From Molanna angustata (Eukaryota > Arthropoda > Insecta > Trichoptera > Molannidae), in contig OY754981.1 of the NCBI GenBank assembly GCA_963576475.1, positions 14,374,216 to 14,438,215 on the forward strand: DNA of 64,000 nt, read 5' to 3'. A model generated the notes under the pieces. The model was given only the letters and a program-made list of their open reading frames with translations. It was not told the origin of the DNA and made no database searches. The translations under genes were made by a program, and so were the position numbers. Below, in pieces: positions 47,822 through 58,889 of this stretch; the first letter of the stretch is position 1; the number at the start of each line of letters is the position of its first letter.

Positions 47822-47990
47822 TTTTTAATTGCATATACGCAAACATTGGATTTTTTTCCCTGTCGGGAGTCAAATGGTATTTTTACTGACAAAATTTTTA
47901 ACATCTCAATAGAGATGAAGTTGGGATATTATACAAGAACCAGGAACTCAAGGCACTTACAGGGCTTACGACCTGTCATCGGCTGGTTTA
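47822..47990. mobile_element. Foldback family A, copy 2 (single arm)
   Basis: It runs GCATATACGCAAACATTGGA, GGGAGTCAAATG, TTTTTAACATCTCAATAGAG and CGACCTGTCATCGGCTGG in the order expected from the right arm of 200-800, inverted. It stops at GGCTGGTTTACG, so the second arm is missing. Confidence 0.65.
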
Positions 47991-48278
47991 CGATGTCAAT
48001 AAAAAAAGTAAAAATCAAATTACTTAAAATAATTAGGAATGATGGAGAGAATTAGAAGTATCAGAAATTATTTTTTGACAAGTATAATATTCTTAAATAC
48101 TTCATTATTTATATACATAGATTGAGTATTTGTTATCATTATACTGTCTGACCGACAATTCGAATTCGGCTACCTTCGACCAAAAAACACTTCGACTTAA
48201 AAAAGCCAAAGTTTTCCATCAGCCACTAAAAACAGTTAAAACTAGCTGAATTTCATTGCTTTAATATTTATAACAAGG

Positions 48279-48440
48279 GGCAAGTTCGGTCAAGCGGTGG
48301 AATGAAAACCCTCGGCTTAGCTATTCGAATTTAAAATTTTCTATATAGAAGAGGTAGGTAGTCTGTCTACATAAGTTTGTAACGTAGGTTACCACCACGA
48401 TATAGGTTACTATGGTATGGGACTTGCCCATCCCTGGTCG
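48279..48440. repeat. MITE related to the GGGCAAGT family
   Basis: The outer ends are AGGGGCAAGTTCGGTCAAGC and GGGACTTGCCCATCCCTGG, like the copy at 20213-20405. Inner arms are much diverged and include AACCCTCGGCTTAG. Confidence 0.45.
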
Positions 48441-48584
48441 TTTTTTTACGTAATAATAATTATTATTTTATTTAATTTTAAGGCAAAGCGAAGTCGATAA
48501 CTCTTTCAAAGTACTTATTTATTTTATTACTACGACCGCATAAATAATAATTTTTTCCTCCACTTGCATCGATATCATTTTATG

Positions 48585-48728
48585 ATTTTACAGTATAATT
48601 ATAAGATAATTTATATTTACAGTATAATCATAAGAAATTTAATAATTACAGTATAATCATAAGAAATTTTATAATTACAGTATAATTATAACAAATTTTA
48701 TAATTACAGTATAATTATAAAATTTCTT
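48585..48728 (+). repeat. About 28-bp tandem repeat
   Basis: Five imperfect units of the form TTACAGTATAATTATAAGAA plus an ATTTTATAA spacer occupy 48585-48728. All direct, no spacer diversity. Confidence 0.7.
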
Positions 48729-50574
48729 GGAAAAGTCAAATCTTCGTAAAAGTAATCGTTAGATATTTTTGCGAAATTTCAAGTGAACCACACACGCGGT
48801 AGTTAAATAAAAATAGATCGATTTCTGATCAATAATCAATAAGCGAAATAAAAGATAGATCCATAATCATTATCTACCTATTGAGAAAAGTGTATTGACT
48901 GGTCAACAAAGGACATGTACCTGCTCCAATAATATAGAATACCATGAAATCGATCTTTCATAACTCATTGTGCTTAATGTGGAGAAGTATATTTCTTGGT
49001 GAATTCTCACGCAAAATGTATACCCTTTGGAGGTAAAGGATACAGAGACAGCATACATACATACAATAATAAATATAACAATAGATGTAACCTCATAACC
49101 CAGACATGCAGCCAACCGGAGAATAACCCACTGAATAGCTCTTACAAACATGTCTCTTATTATTCCAATACATTGATTGTTGCTCCTTGAAGCTTTTCAC
49201 AAAACCTTTGTACTCGAAAATTTCACACACTCGAAAAAAAATAAAATCGGATTAACGCCCCGTAACTTGGAACCGAGAGATCTTTTAAAATTTGCAAAAA
49301 AATGACAATTTTGCTCATTTTAACATTCGTTCCCGAATATTGTTTTGTGCAAAAAAATTGGAGCATCGCCTTTCTCAAGGACGCTATTGGGGTCCCAGAT
49401 ATTGTGTTTTTTAAGGCCTAAGTATGTAAAATACTCATATATCAAAGACACCGAAAGCTATGTCGACTAATAATATGATCATTTTTTTAATGAGATTAAA
49501 AATAATACATACATATGTTTTACTGTTTTTTTAGTAATCTTTGCTTTGCTAGGAATCTTTCTAAGAACGCCGAAATGAAAAAAATACTATTGTAATTTCC
49601 ATCCAACGGACAAACAGAAAAAATAAAAAAAACAGATAAAAGAAATATGTTGTTTTGTTTCTATGTTAAAGAAGTGTTTTTCCATGTGATGTAGTTTGTA
49701 GTTTTTTTTCCTGTATTTTTTTCTCTCTGTTTTCAAATCTGTACTATCTGTCTTAATTTACTAAATATTTATGGTCAATCTGTTTCTTGAGTAAAAAGAT
49801 TTTTTTTTAAATGGTGCAATATTTATATCTATTATTTATTTATGTTTTCCTCGTTCAGGACACATATATGTTTCGGAAGAAAACTATAAAATTATCAAAA
49901 AATAAATTGGCTACCTTAAAACAGGAATTATTCCTAGTTAGGCAGATAAAGGTAAATATTGAAACACAACCTATATACCTACCACAAAAATGTGTGAATT
50001 CATATATTATATACTTATTTTTTATAAATTCAAGATATTTCAATATTGTTCCAATGTAATATCTTTTTTAAAAGGAAATAAACAATTATTATTATTGTTA
50101 TTATTATTATTATTAAATAGAAACAAAAATTGTTTTTAACAAATACAACAACATTAATTCACTAACTAGTAAATCAAAAATAAAAAAAATTGAGGACATC
50201 AGTTTGAAAGTTTTCTTCAAGTTGAAATGCTAACGTCAAAAGAAATTTATTAAAAATACTCCTGATTTTATGCAATAAGTATATTATTGTTTTCTTTGTA
50301 TTAAATACTATTTTTTCAATTTTATCTAATCAATCGGTAATTCACTTATTCTGAGAGTTTTAAGGCTCTAACTAATCGGTAAGTTTGAGAAAAAAAACGA
50401 TTTTAAAATTCCAGTACGAATTAGTGCCTAATACGTGGTTTACGTAGTGCGTGGTTTAGTTGGCTAAAACGAGTTTTAACGAAAATGTTATTAGTACCGC
50501 CGCACAAGTTTATTTAAAAACAAAACTTATATTATTTTAACAGTCCATTTGAATTTGATGGGAATCGATTCCCA
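48729..50574. other. AT-rich gene-free stretch
   Basis: No exon, tRNA or named element could be supported over about 1.85 kb. Short open frames at 48903-49151 and 49811-50059 lack composition or homology support. An (ATT)n run lies near 50085-50115. Confidence 0.45.
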
Positions 50575-50745
50575 TTTGTTCGATTCCCAGCAGAGAAGAA
50601 AAAAAATAAAATATTTAAATTCATCTCTCTCGCAAATATTGCTTCTCTGGGCTGGAAACACTGGATAGTTGGAAGAAATTGCCATTCGGCAATAAACTCG
50701 CCACTTGCGCAGGGTGCAAAAAGTGTTTATTGTTTATTTATTTAT
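50575..50745 (+). repeat. SINE-B, head-truncated
   Basis: It begins at the B box (GTTCGATTCCCAGCAGAG) and continues through GCTTCTCTGGGCTGGAAAC, TTGGAAGAAATTGCCATTCG and CACTTGCGCAGGGTGC to an A/T tail. Confidence 0.7.
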
Positions 50746-50795
50746 AACTTTATTAAAAATACGATAAAAAATATTTTTCGTGTCTTAATGAGAAC

Positions 50796-50898
50796 AGTTA
50801 TCGGTAAAAATCTTGACATATTTCGGAGAGGGGAATTGTTCGCACAATATACTAACCGTGCAGTCCACTTGATATTTCTAGTTATTTGCCGATAACTA
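50796..50898. mobile_element. MITE, TATCGGCAAATATCTTGA family, copy 2
   Basis: The left end AGTTATCGGTAAAAATCTTG and right end TAGTTATTTGCCGATAACT are complementary. 103 bp. Confidence 0.65.
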
Positions 50899-51407
50899 TA
50901 CCTATACCCATACTTCCCTATATGAAATACATAAAAATCATGATGAGGTGACAATAGTAATGATGAAACTAAGGCTATGTTAGTCTAGATACAGGCAAGG
51001 CAGGTCGCGTGGCATTCCTGTGAATACCCTCTATTGAGAGTTCTCACAGCTCCTTCTGTAAGACTATACGGCTCCATTGTACTGTGGTGGACTCAACCTT
51101 TTTCTAAGACAGATTATTTGAACAATTAAAAAATAAAATGCATCTATATATATTCATAAAAGAAAGAACAAAATGTTTGTATCGCAAAATATTATTTTTG
51201 GGTTTATTTGTTATTTTATCATAGCTCATAATATTAATATGTAATATGATAATACTTTTAATATAGAAAAACACATATTTAGGTCGGTACAATTATTACC
51301 TACATGTGACATTCATCTAATTGATTTTATGATCGATCATTTAAGTGTGATTTATTTAATCACAAAATAATTCTTTTTCTTTTATATTACTTATTTTATT
51401 TTAAATT

Positions 51408-51790
51408 TATTTTATTTCATTTCGTTTCGTTTCGTTTCATTTCATTTCGTTTCGTTTCGTTTCATTTCATTTAATTTCATTTCTATTTATTTAATTTTAT
51501 TTTATTTCATTTCATTTTATTTGATTTCATTTCATTTCATTAATTTCATTTCATTTTATTTCATTTCATTTCGTTTCGTTTCATTTCATTTCATTTCATT
51601 TCATTTCAATTTATTTTATTTTATTTCATTTTATTTTATTTCATTTTATTTCATTTTATTTCATTTTATTTCATTTCATTTCATTTCATTTCATTTCATT
51701 TCATCTCATTTCATCTCATCTCATCTCATCTCATCTCATCTCATCTCATCTCATCTTATCTTATCACATCTCATCTCATCTTATCTCATA
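51408..51790 (+). repeat. Pentanucleotide array (TTTCA/TTTCG/TCTCA)n
   Basis: About 380 bp of ATTTC-type pentamers in three phases of variation: TTTCG/TTTCA mixed on the left, TTTCA/TTTTA in the middle, nearly pure TCTCA on the right, then TCTTA. The graded variants show local expansion from different founder units. Confidence 0.9.
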
Positions 51791-52056
51791 TTATTTTTAT
51801 TTCACGTTTATATTTCACGACTACATAGATTTTTAGCATTTTTTGTTATATTTTTTAATTCAAAATATGTACCATTTTTATCAACAAAATACATTTCCTT
51901 GTGACTAAAAATATGGATTTGATCTAGTTTATTAAATGGAATAAATAGTAGGTATGATATTTCGGTTTTGTTTCGATTTAAAAACATGCTCATCTACTAA
52001 CCTTTCAATATTCCTATCAATTCTAAATTAATATAAATTTAATCTCTTGGTATAGT

Positions 52057-52212
52057 GTCCGGTAAATAACTTGAGCATTTTCGTCATAAAGGTATGATAC
52101 TAATTTTCGTCGCGGAGTGGAGCGGTTTACGCATATACAAACCAAGCAAAAATATAACACAATTTGCGCTCTGCGCGCCCACGTAACGTATTCAAGAAGT
52201 TTGCCGCTAACT
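52057..52212. mobile_element. MITE, TATCGGCAAATATCTTGA family, copy 3
   Basis: Left GTCCGGTAAATAACTTGAGC, right TTTGCCGCTAAC; core GCGCTCTGCGCGCCCACG. It is a direct neighbour of copy 4. Confidence 0.55.
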
Positions 52213-52640
52213 ACATGACATTATTCAAAATATGATATAAAATGCGAGCAATGTTTAGTATCAATGTCCAGGTAGATGTACCTGTTGTGTGTGGGAAGGT
52301 ATTCGGGATGACACAGGATGTGTGAGAAAGGAAGTATCGGGGGATTCCCCCTTTCCTCCCTTCTTTACCTCTCTAACCCCTCCCACCACAACCACCACTG
52401 TCCTATACCAACTTAACTGCAAGATAATTCACTCACATACTCACTCTGGATATGTTGCCAGGTTGATGTTTTTCTGTCTGTATACTCAGTCTCATCTAGT
52501 CATTGGATTTTCTAACTCTTTGTTTTTTTGGATCAATGCACTTTTATGATCATATTGTTTAACCACAACGCTTCACTTAATACGCTTTTTCGACATTAGT
52601 GGGAATAGCAAACAATAAATAAATATTTTTAAACTTGTAT

Positions 52641-52778
52641 TCTGACAAATAACTTGAGTATTTTCGTCATTGGGGGGAGCGGTTAGCACATAAAAATATA
52701 TGCCAACCACTGAAAAACACAAAATTTATTACGCTCTGCGCACCCCACGTGGCAGAATCAAGTTATTTGCCGCGTACT
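52641..52778. mobile_element. MITE, TATCGGCAAATATCTTGA family, copy 4
   Basis: It aligns with copy 3: CAAATAACTTGAGTATTTTC, GGAGCGGTTAGCACAT, ACGCTCTGCGCACCCCACG, then AAGTTATTTGCCGCGTAC. Same orientation as copy 3, 430 bp downstream. Confidence 0.55.
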
Positions 52779-53679
52779 GTACCTAAGGTGAATTTCTTTA
52801 TACACATTACTTATTTCTTTATTTCACTAACAGTATTTATTTTATAGCAATAATAAATGAAAGTACCGACAAAGTTTATTTAAATAACACATTGAGAACG
52901 ATTTTTTTCTTGAATAATGCCGAGCATTATTTTTTTATGAATTCAGACGTTTTTCTTGAAAAATCAATAAACAATACAATCTAGATATTTTGCATATATT
53001 ATAGAACGTCAAGAATTATTCTTTGTAATGTAAATTCTAGTCCAGACATGTGTTGAGATATTTTGTATACTTATTGGTATTGGTCTCGTAATTATTTTAT
53101 AAAATATTTTATTTTATTTTATATTGCTTCTTGGACAACTAAATAGTACTGTTAAGAACATATGTATTAATAGACATATTGATTTTAATTGGCAGTACAC
53201 AGTTTTTATTTCATATTGCCTTTCAAATAAAAAAAAAAAATCAAACAATTCCAAATTGAATAAGAAAATTAATATTAAAAATGAAATTCAAACATCGAAT
53301 GGAGTGTACTTGTGGACAGTAGCGTCTCATTCATGGTGATATATTTTTTTGTTAAATGAAATGAATTGACTGTTGGTAGTCCATTGAGTTGATATGGGCG
53401 GGTCTTGGACCCTGCTGTGAACTGGTTTATTTACAATGGAAATAATACTTCACATTACTTTACTGTAGAGTAAGAGAGCCATCACGGCTAACTTCATCTT
53501 CATTTCAGACAATAATGTCAACTCCATAGAATATTGAAAACCATACTGAGGCAATCATAAAAAAAACACCAAATCAAAAATATTATTTTTCAATTTTGAC
53601 AACACCAATATTGTAGGACTCCAACTTGCGATTTCATTAAATCACATTTCTGTTATTCTCCTCTAAGATTTATTTATTT

Positions 53680-53830
53680 TGAAACGACGATCGTTTCGGC
53701 TTATAAACTGATAAACATAGAAAGATTCGCTTCGTTTTAATCCATGGATGTACTTATATAATTTATTTAGTACGACCGATTTTGAAGCGTCTGCTTCTTC
53801 TTCAAGACAAATTTCAACTGTTTGAAATAA
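53680..53830. repeat. Possible Penelope-like remnant
   Basis: GACCGATTTTGAAGCGTCTG followed by TTCTTCTTCAAG is a degenerate match to 14415-14460, preceded by CGACGATCGTTTCGGC. No reverse transcriptase is visible. Confidence 0.3.
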
Positions 53831-53949
53831 ATAAAAACATAAACATAAATGTGCCACAGAGAATGTGCCACATTCAGAAAATATTAATATTGAAATAAAG
53901 AAATCATTTGATTTAGGGGCATTTATTAACTTGTAGGTATTAGGTGGCA

Positions 53950-54480
53950 GAGCGGGCATCATTATTATTATCAACCTAAGCTTGACAGCCCTGGTTTGGC
54001 CGTGGCTGAATCCAGTAGTCTCCTCCATTCTTTTCTACCTGCTGCCTTCGTCCTTCAATTTATAATGTCTGCTGTGGCGTACGTATCCGCAAAGACTCTG
54101 TCCCCTTGGTCTTCCAGGTCACCTTCAACCTTGTGGCACAGATAGTGTGAGGCGTTTTGTGCATGGGGTTGTCGTCGTCCATTCGGTTTATGTAACCAGC
54201 CCACCTCAAGCGCCCTATCTTAATGGAACTGATTACATCGGGCTCTCCATAGATCTCATATAGCTCCCTGTTGTATCGACGACGCCAACTATTAGTCTCT
54301 CTTATTGGCTCGTCGATCGTTCGGAGGATCCTTCTCTCAAATGCCGCTATGGATCCTTCAGTTTGTTTCGACATCGCCCATGTTTCGGAAGCATGTGTAA
54401 GGCTTGATGAGTGTTTTCCTAACCAGTTTTGACCTTAACTGCTTTTGTAGGGCCTAGAAGCATTTTTTCTTTTCTTCATA
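53950..54480 (-). mobile_element. RTE-type LINE 3' remnant
   Basis: The - strand reads EGSIAAFERRILRTIDEPI, then WRRRYNRELYEIYGEPDV and KIGRLRWAGYINRMDDDN. This is the C-terminal region downstream of reverse transcriptase in RTE-class endonuclease-RT proteins (FERRILRxI, RxRYNxELY, RLxWxGHxxRM). The frame is lost soon after, and a further frame upstream (to about 54480) is broken. A (AAT)n-like tail stands near 53960. Non-functional. Confidence 0.75.
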
Positions 54481-54599
54481 ATTCTTCTTCTAACTTCCTC
54501 TCGTGTGTGTCACTGTCGCTAGTCAGTGTGGAACCGATACATGAAAACTTCCTTATCACTTTAAAATTTTAGTTTCCAAATGTGAAAACCTCATTAGAA

Positions 54600-54720
54600 G
54601 CGATCATTAGCTTAAAGCGGGAATCGCCCTGGCTTAAATCCAGTTATGGAGAGTTCGAACTCCACCCTACCTCCACTGATTTCGTTCTCCTATAGCACTA
54701 GCATTTATGCTTTATTTGGA
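54600..54720 (+). repeat. SINE-A, strongly diverged
   Basis: TTAAATCCAGTTATGGAGAG, GTTCGAACTCCACC, GATTTCGTTCTCCTATAGCA and GCATTTATGCTTTATTT follow the order of the 63493 copy. The head is degraded. Confidence 0.5.
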
Positions 54721-54776
54721 AAATGTATGGGTATGTACTTTTTCACAACGATATGCATATTCATTATTTCTATATA

Positions 54777-55922
54777 AAACGAGTGGGTTGTGGCCAACAC
54801 TAAACTCTCCACACCATAGTAAGCATTCATTTTTTCTTCTTGAAAAGTTGACAATCTTTAAAGGCATTTTTATTAAGTACATTTCTATTAGATTCTTAAA
54901 CAAATATTTAATAGTATTTAAGTGTTATACGTATTTTCTTTGATTTCTTTTACTCTTTTTTATTTGCTGTTGTACATACACAATGTTGTCATACTTTGTA
55001 ATCTGGTTGGTTGGAAGAAATTGCCTAATGGCAATAAGCCCGCCAGTGTACAATTATATTTGTTTATATTATGTACAAAAAGATGTATAAATAAATAAAC
55101 AAATATAAGATTCCCAGAGGACAAAAATGTTTTCACAATACACCATACACACAAAAACATTGTCACGAAACTCATAGTATGTATTTTCTACATGATACCT
55201 GTTGAGAAATTTTAAGTAAAATTGCATTACTAGCAAGATGAGCATGTATGAGACAGTGTATCAATGTTGATGAGGCGATGTATGTGTCAAGATAGAAGAA
55301 TGCGGTGTTCGGTTCTCACTGCCTACCCCTTGAGGAAGATAGAAGTGGAGAGTAATAAATACAATTGTCTATAGAGACACATATGTACAATATCAGTGTT
55401 AAGTTGATCACTCAATTTTCCCTTACAGAAGCTATTTTACTTCTGTTATATACATTTTTCATACAAATTTGAAATTTATTTTATTTCACATTGATATGGC
55501 AGACTATAGATTTTTTTCTTTAAATTTTCGCAATCCATGAGTGTATTTTTGTTGTATCGAAATTTCAAATAGTATACAAAAAACTCGTTTTTCCAGACCG
55601 TGCGAGCATTTTTAAAATTTTAACAATTGAAATCATAGAGAAGAAATTAACGGATATCTATGGAAAACTAATCAGCTCTAGGTCTATGCACTTTACACAT
55701 AATATGATGTTAGTATGAAGTCGATCGGACTTATAGTTTGGGCTGTAGAGAGGACACAAAAAGGATAATTCTGTACGCCGAACGCCGTACATACAAACAC
55801 ATCGTGAAACTCACATTGTGCACTCTATATGATACCCGTTGAGAAATTGATGTAAAAAAATTCGCTTAAAAATTGTGAAATCATGACTTTCCACTATTCC
55901 ATAGTATAGAGAGTAAAAATAT
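54777..55922 (-). mobile_element. Repeat family X, copy 2, interrupted by SINE-C
   Basis: It is the reverse-oriented counterpart of 12403-13310: CGAGTGGGTTGTGGCCAACA at the left and GAGAGTAAAAATA at the right. The 189-bp SINE-C at 54908-55096 is absent from copy 1, giving a clean filled/empty comparison. Confidence 0.65.
54908..55096 (+). mobile_element. SINE-C with 10-bp target duplication
   Basis: AAACAAATAT at 54898-54907 and 55097-55106 flanks an insert ending TTGGTTGGAAGAAATTGCC, GCAATAAGCCCGCCAGTGT, TTATGTACAAAAAGATG and (TAAA)n. Family X copy 1 lacks the insert. The head is short and not clearly tRNA-like. Confidence 0.75.
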
Positions 55923-56963
55923 AATGAAATAAAAAATAAAATAATGATATCAATATATTTTATTGAATTAATAATTTATTCGTTAATTAGTAGGTATACC
56001 TACAAATTATTATATTATAAAAAAACATTAATTATAATCACAGTTTGGTAGCTTTTCATTGTAAAACATGTTTAATGAATTCATTGTGGTAATAAATTAA
56101 CCTCAGTTGCATTTATGATTTGTTTTATCTGTCATAGAAATAAACACAAAAAAATATGTTCAAATAGGCCCTTATATAAAATGTTGTACCTGACCTCAGT
56201 TGCATCTGTGATTTGTTTAATCTGTTGTGAAATAAATATTAGGTATAACAGATCTATCAAATTTTGTGTTTTTGTTAGCTTGGTTATCTTGAAACATGAA
56301 AGTATTGTTTTACTGGATATAAATATGGGTATAAAATTATATATGGAATATGAAACATCAATTGTACGGTAAAAAATATTTTTATTAATTCAAAAACCAC
56401 TCAAAAATATACAAAATATATCCATACATGTTGTGCTTAAAATACAGCTGTTTAACAATAGCAAAAATATGTTGATGTATCAAATAAAAACCATTTAGAT
56501 ACAAACATAATCTTTGTCTTCATAAAATTACTAGACAGAGTGGACCGAACGCCACATTTTTCTATCTTGTCACGCATTCCCACCACATTCATGCGTCGTC
56601 TCATACACGATCATCTATTATTCAAGCTTTATTTAAAAATTTATTTATAACAAAACGATTTCTTAATATCATGATTTTGCATATTTAAAATTCTCGAATA
56701 ATAACGAAGTAGATCATTATATAAAACTAAAACGCATAAAGAAGTACACAAAAATATTGTTTGAATGCTTATTTTATAAATATATTATATTTCTACATAG
56801 ATTGTTTTAAATAACTTTAAAAACAATTATAGATAAACTAATTATTAATAGTAAAGTAGATATTATAAATCTATTTAAAGCTTATTCCTGAATAAGGAAT
56901 ATTTTATCACATTGAATAAACATGTATTTAAATATAAATTCTAACATATACTTATTTAATAAT
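55923..56963. other. AT-rich gene-free stretch
   Basis: No gene is supported. A partial relative of repeat family X (ACCGAACGCCACATTTTTCT, then CGTCTCATACACGATCATCT) lies at about 56535-56620. TTGCAT(T/C)TATGATTTGTTT is repeated at 56108 and 56200. Confidence 0.4.
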
Positions 56964-57183
56964 AAGTCGGTAGGTACATTTTATTATGTATTATTTGAGA
57001 AAAAGCAAGTCGGTAGGTACATTTAATTATGTATTATTTGAAAAGGGCAAGTTGGTAGGTACATTTTATTATGTATTATTTGAGAAAAAGCAAGTCGGTA
57101 GGTACATTTTTATTATGTATTATTTGAGAAAAAGCAAGTCGGTATGTATATTTTATTATGTATTATTTGAGAAAAAGCAATTT
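56964..57183 (+). repeat. 43-bp minisatellite, about five units
   Basis: The unit starts CAAGTCGGTAGGTACATTTT and ends TATTATTTGAGAAAAAG. Single-base differences and one inserted T separate the units. The open frame across it is a by-product. Confidence 0.85.
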
Positions 57184-57519
57184 TACATTTTACTATTACA
57201 TACCTACTATGGGCGAATGTCCGATACGATACGATAGTTTGATTCAATACATTGTTTCATAAAATGTAGAAAATAATCAACTTATGCACAAAAAATATCA
57301 ACAAACGTTAGTTTTTTTAATTTTACAATATGTATAATAGTTTTTTCAATGTTTGAAACTGTCACTTCATTATTGAACTCCATAATCATTAGAACTATGA
57401 AAACAATTATCTATAATTTTACGTTCTATTTATTGATGAAGATCCTCGTATCCTCATTATGAATCTATAATATATATTAAGTTTAATGTTGTTTCGTTTA
57501 CAGAGTGGAAGTTCATAAT

Positions 57520-57750
57520 GAAATTATTACGAATATAAACCATAGTTTTATCCACAAATTGAGTTAAAATTAGCCTGAGCGCTTTCGATGGTTACACCAT
57601 CATCCTCGGAGGCGACAATAAAAATTATTAAAGTTTTTATAAAAGTTTATATTGTCGCCTCCGAGGATGATGGTGTAACCATCGAAAGCGCTCAGGCTAA
57701 TTTTAACTCAATTTGTGGATAAAACTATGGTTTATATTCGTAATAATTTC
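57520..57750. repeat. 101-bp perfect inverted repeat
   Basis: Arms 57520-57620 and 57650-57750 appear exactly complementary, around a 29-base AT spacer. They contain CGCTTTCGATGGTTACACC and CATCATCCTCGGAGGCGAC. The style recalls Penelope-like terminal repeats placed head to head. It could form a long hairpin RNA. Confidence 0.8.
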
Positions 57751-58889
57751 TATAATATATAGTTGGTCTTCATCTCTATTGTTCACCATTCTGACGATGT
57801 TCGGTACTGAGCGATACCGGTGAATTCAACTTTATTAAATTGCGTTTGCGAACCTAATGAAATAAAACGATTAATTATATTTTTTACAATTCTATATAAA
57901 TATATACCCAATTAATTACATGGAAGCACACATACGAGTACAAATATAAGGAAGGTATTTAAATTGAATTAAAACTAGTCTTAAAGCTTTACAAACCTAC
58001 ATATCTATTTTTAATTAAGGCACTCAAATATAAACAAATCATTATCCCTTATGTACGAACAATTAAAAATAACATAAATAAAATCTATCATAATTACAAT
58101 AATAATTAAAGCTTGGAAATTCTATGTTTATAGTCATAGATTATAAATCTTGCTCGTATATTAATGCAATGCAAGACAAATATAAAAACAATTACATTTA
58201 TTTGGGAATAAAATGTTTCAATTGCCTCCCAAATGAATTAAAACAGATAAAATATTTAAAATAAAAATGAAACAAAAGCTAAAAATGCATTTAACAATCT
58301 AAATTGGTGTATGTGATGGTTTCTTTTGATTTTTTTTTTGATATGGTAAAAATACCTAATTGTTTCAATAATTTGTTTTGTTTTTGAATGTTTGTTTGAT
58401 TTTTGTTTATGTATATATTGTTTTGTTTACTTTCTCTTTATACATATTTTTTATTATCAAGTGATTCCCTAATCAACATCGAGACATCACGAGACATTGC
58501 AAAAATTTTACTATAGTAAATATCATATATCTTGTAAATTTGCGTTGTAATATTGTCAAACAAAAAACAAGTTTAATAAATAAAATAAAAAATATTGTTT
58601 TATGCGTCACATCCAACCTGCTCCGAAAAAGTAATGATACTTTATCATCATATGAAACTACCATGAACAATGAAATATAAAAATTTGCGAGTATCATGAT
58701 ATTGCTAATTGATAAAAATTTGAAGCTGATTAAAATTTTGTAAGGTTATTTCCCCCAAATGCAAATAATTTATCAGTTTAATATCAAAATAAACAATTAT
58801 GTTATCTTTCTTCCTCCCCAATCTTCATAAATGTTGTAGGTTTTTATATATATTTACTGTTTATTCACTGTTATTGATGTTTCAATCAT
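57751..58889. other. Downstream flank of the HES gene
   Basis: AT-rich; probably includes the HES 3' UTR on the - strand. AATAAA on the - strand occurs at 58865-58860, only 25 bases after the stop; other AATAAA-like sites lie further down, so the true cleavage site is open. Confidence 0.4.

Noticed and set aside
48585..48728. CRISPR-like regular repeats
   Set aside because: Contiguous tandem units without unique spacers in a eukaryotic genome.
51521..51904. 127-codon open frame rich in Phe, Ser, His and Ile
   Set aside because: Entirely a pentanucleotide satellite; pentamers read without stops in several frames.
56986..57237. 83-codon repetitive open frame
   Set aside because: A 43-bp minisatellite read in frame; units shift frame after an inserted T.
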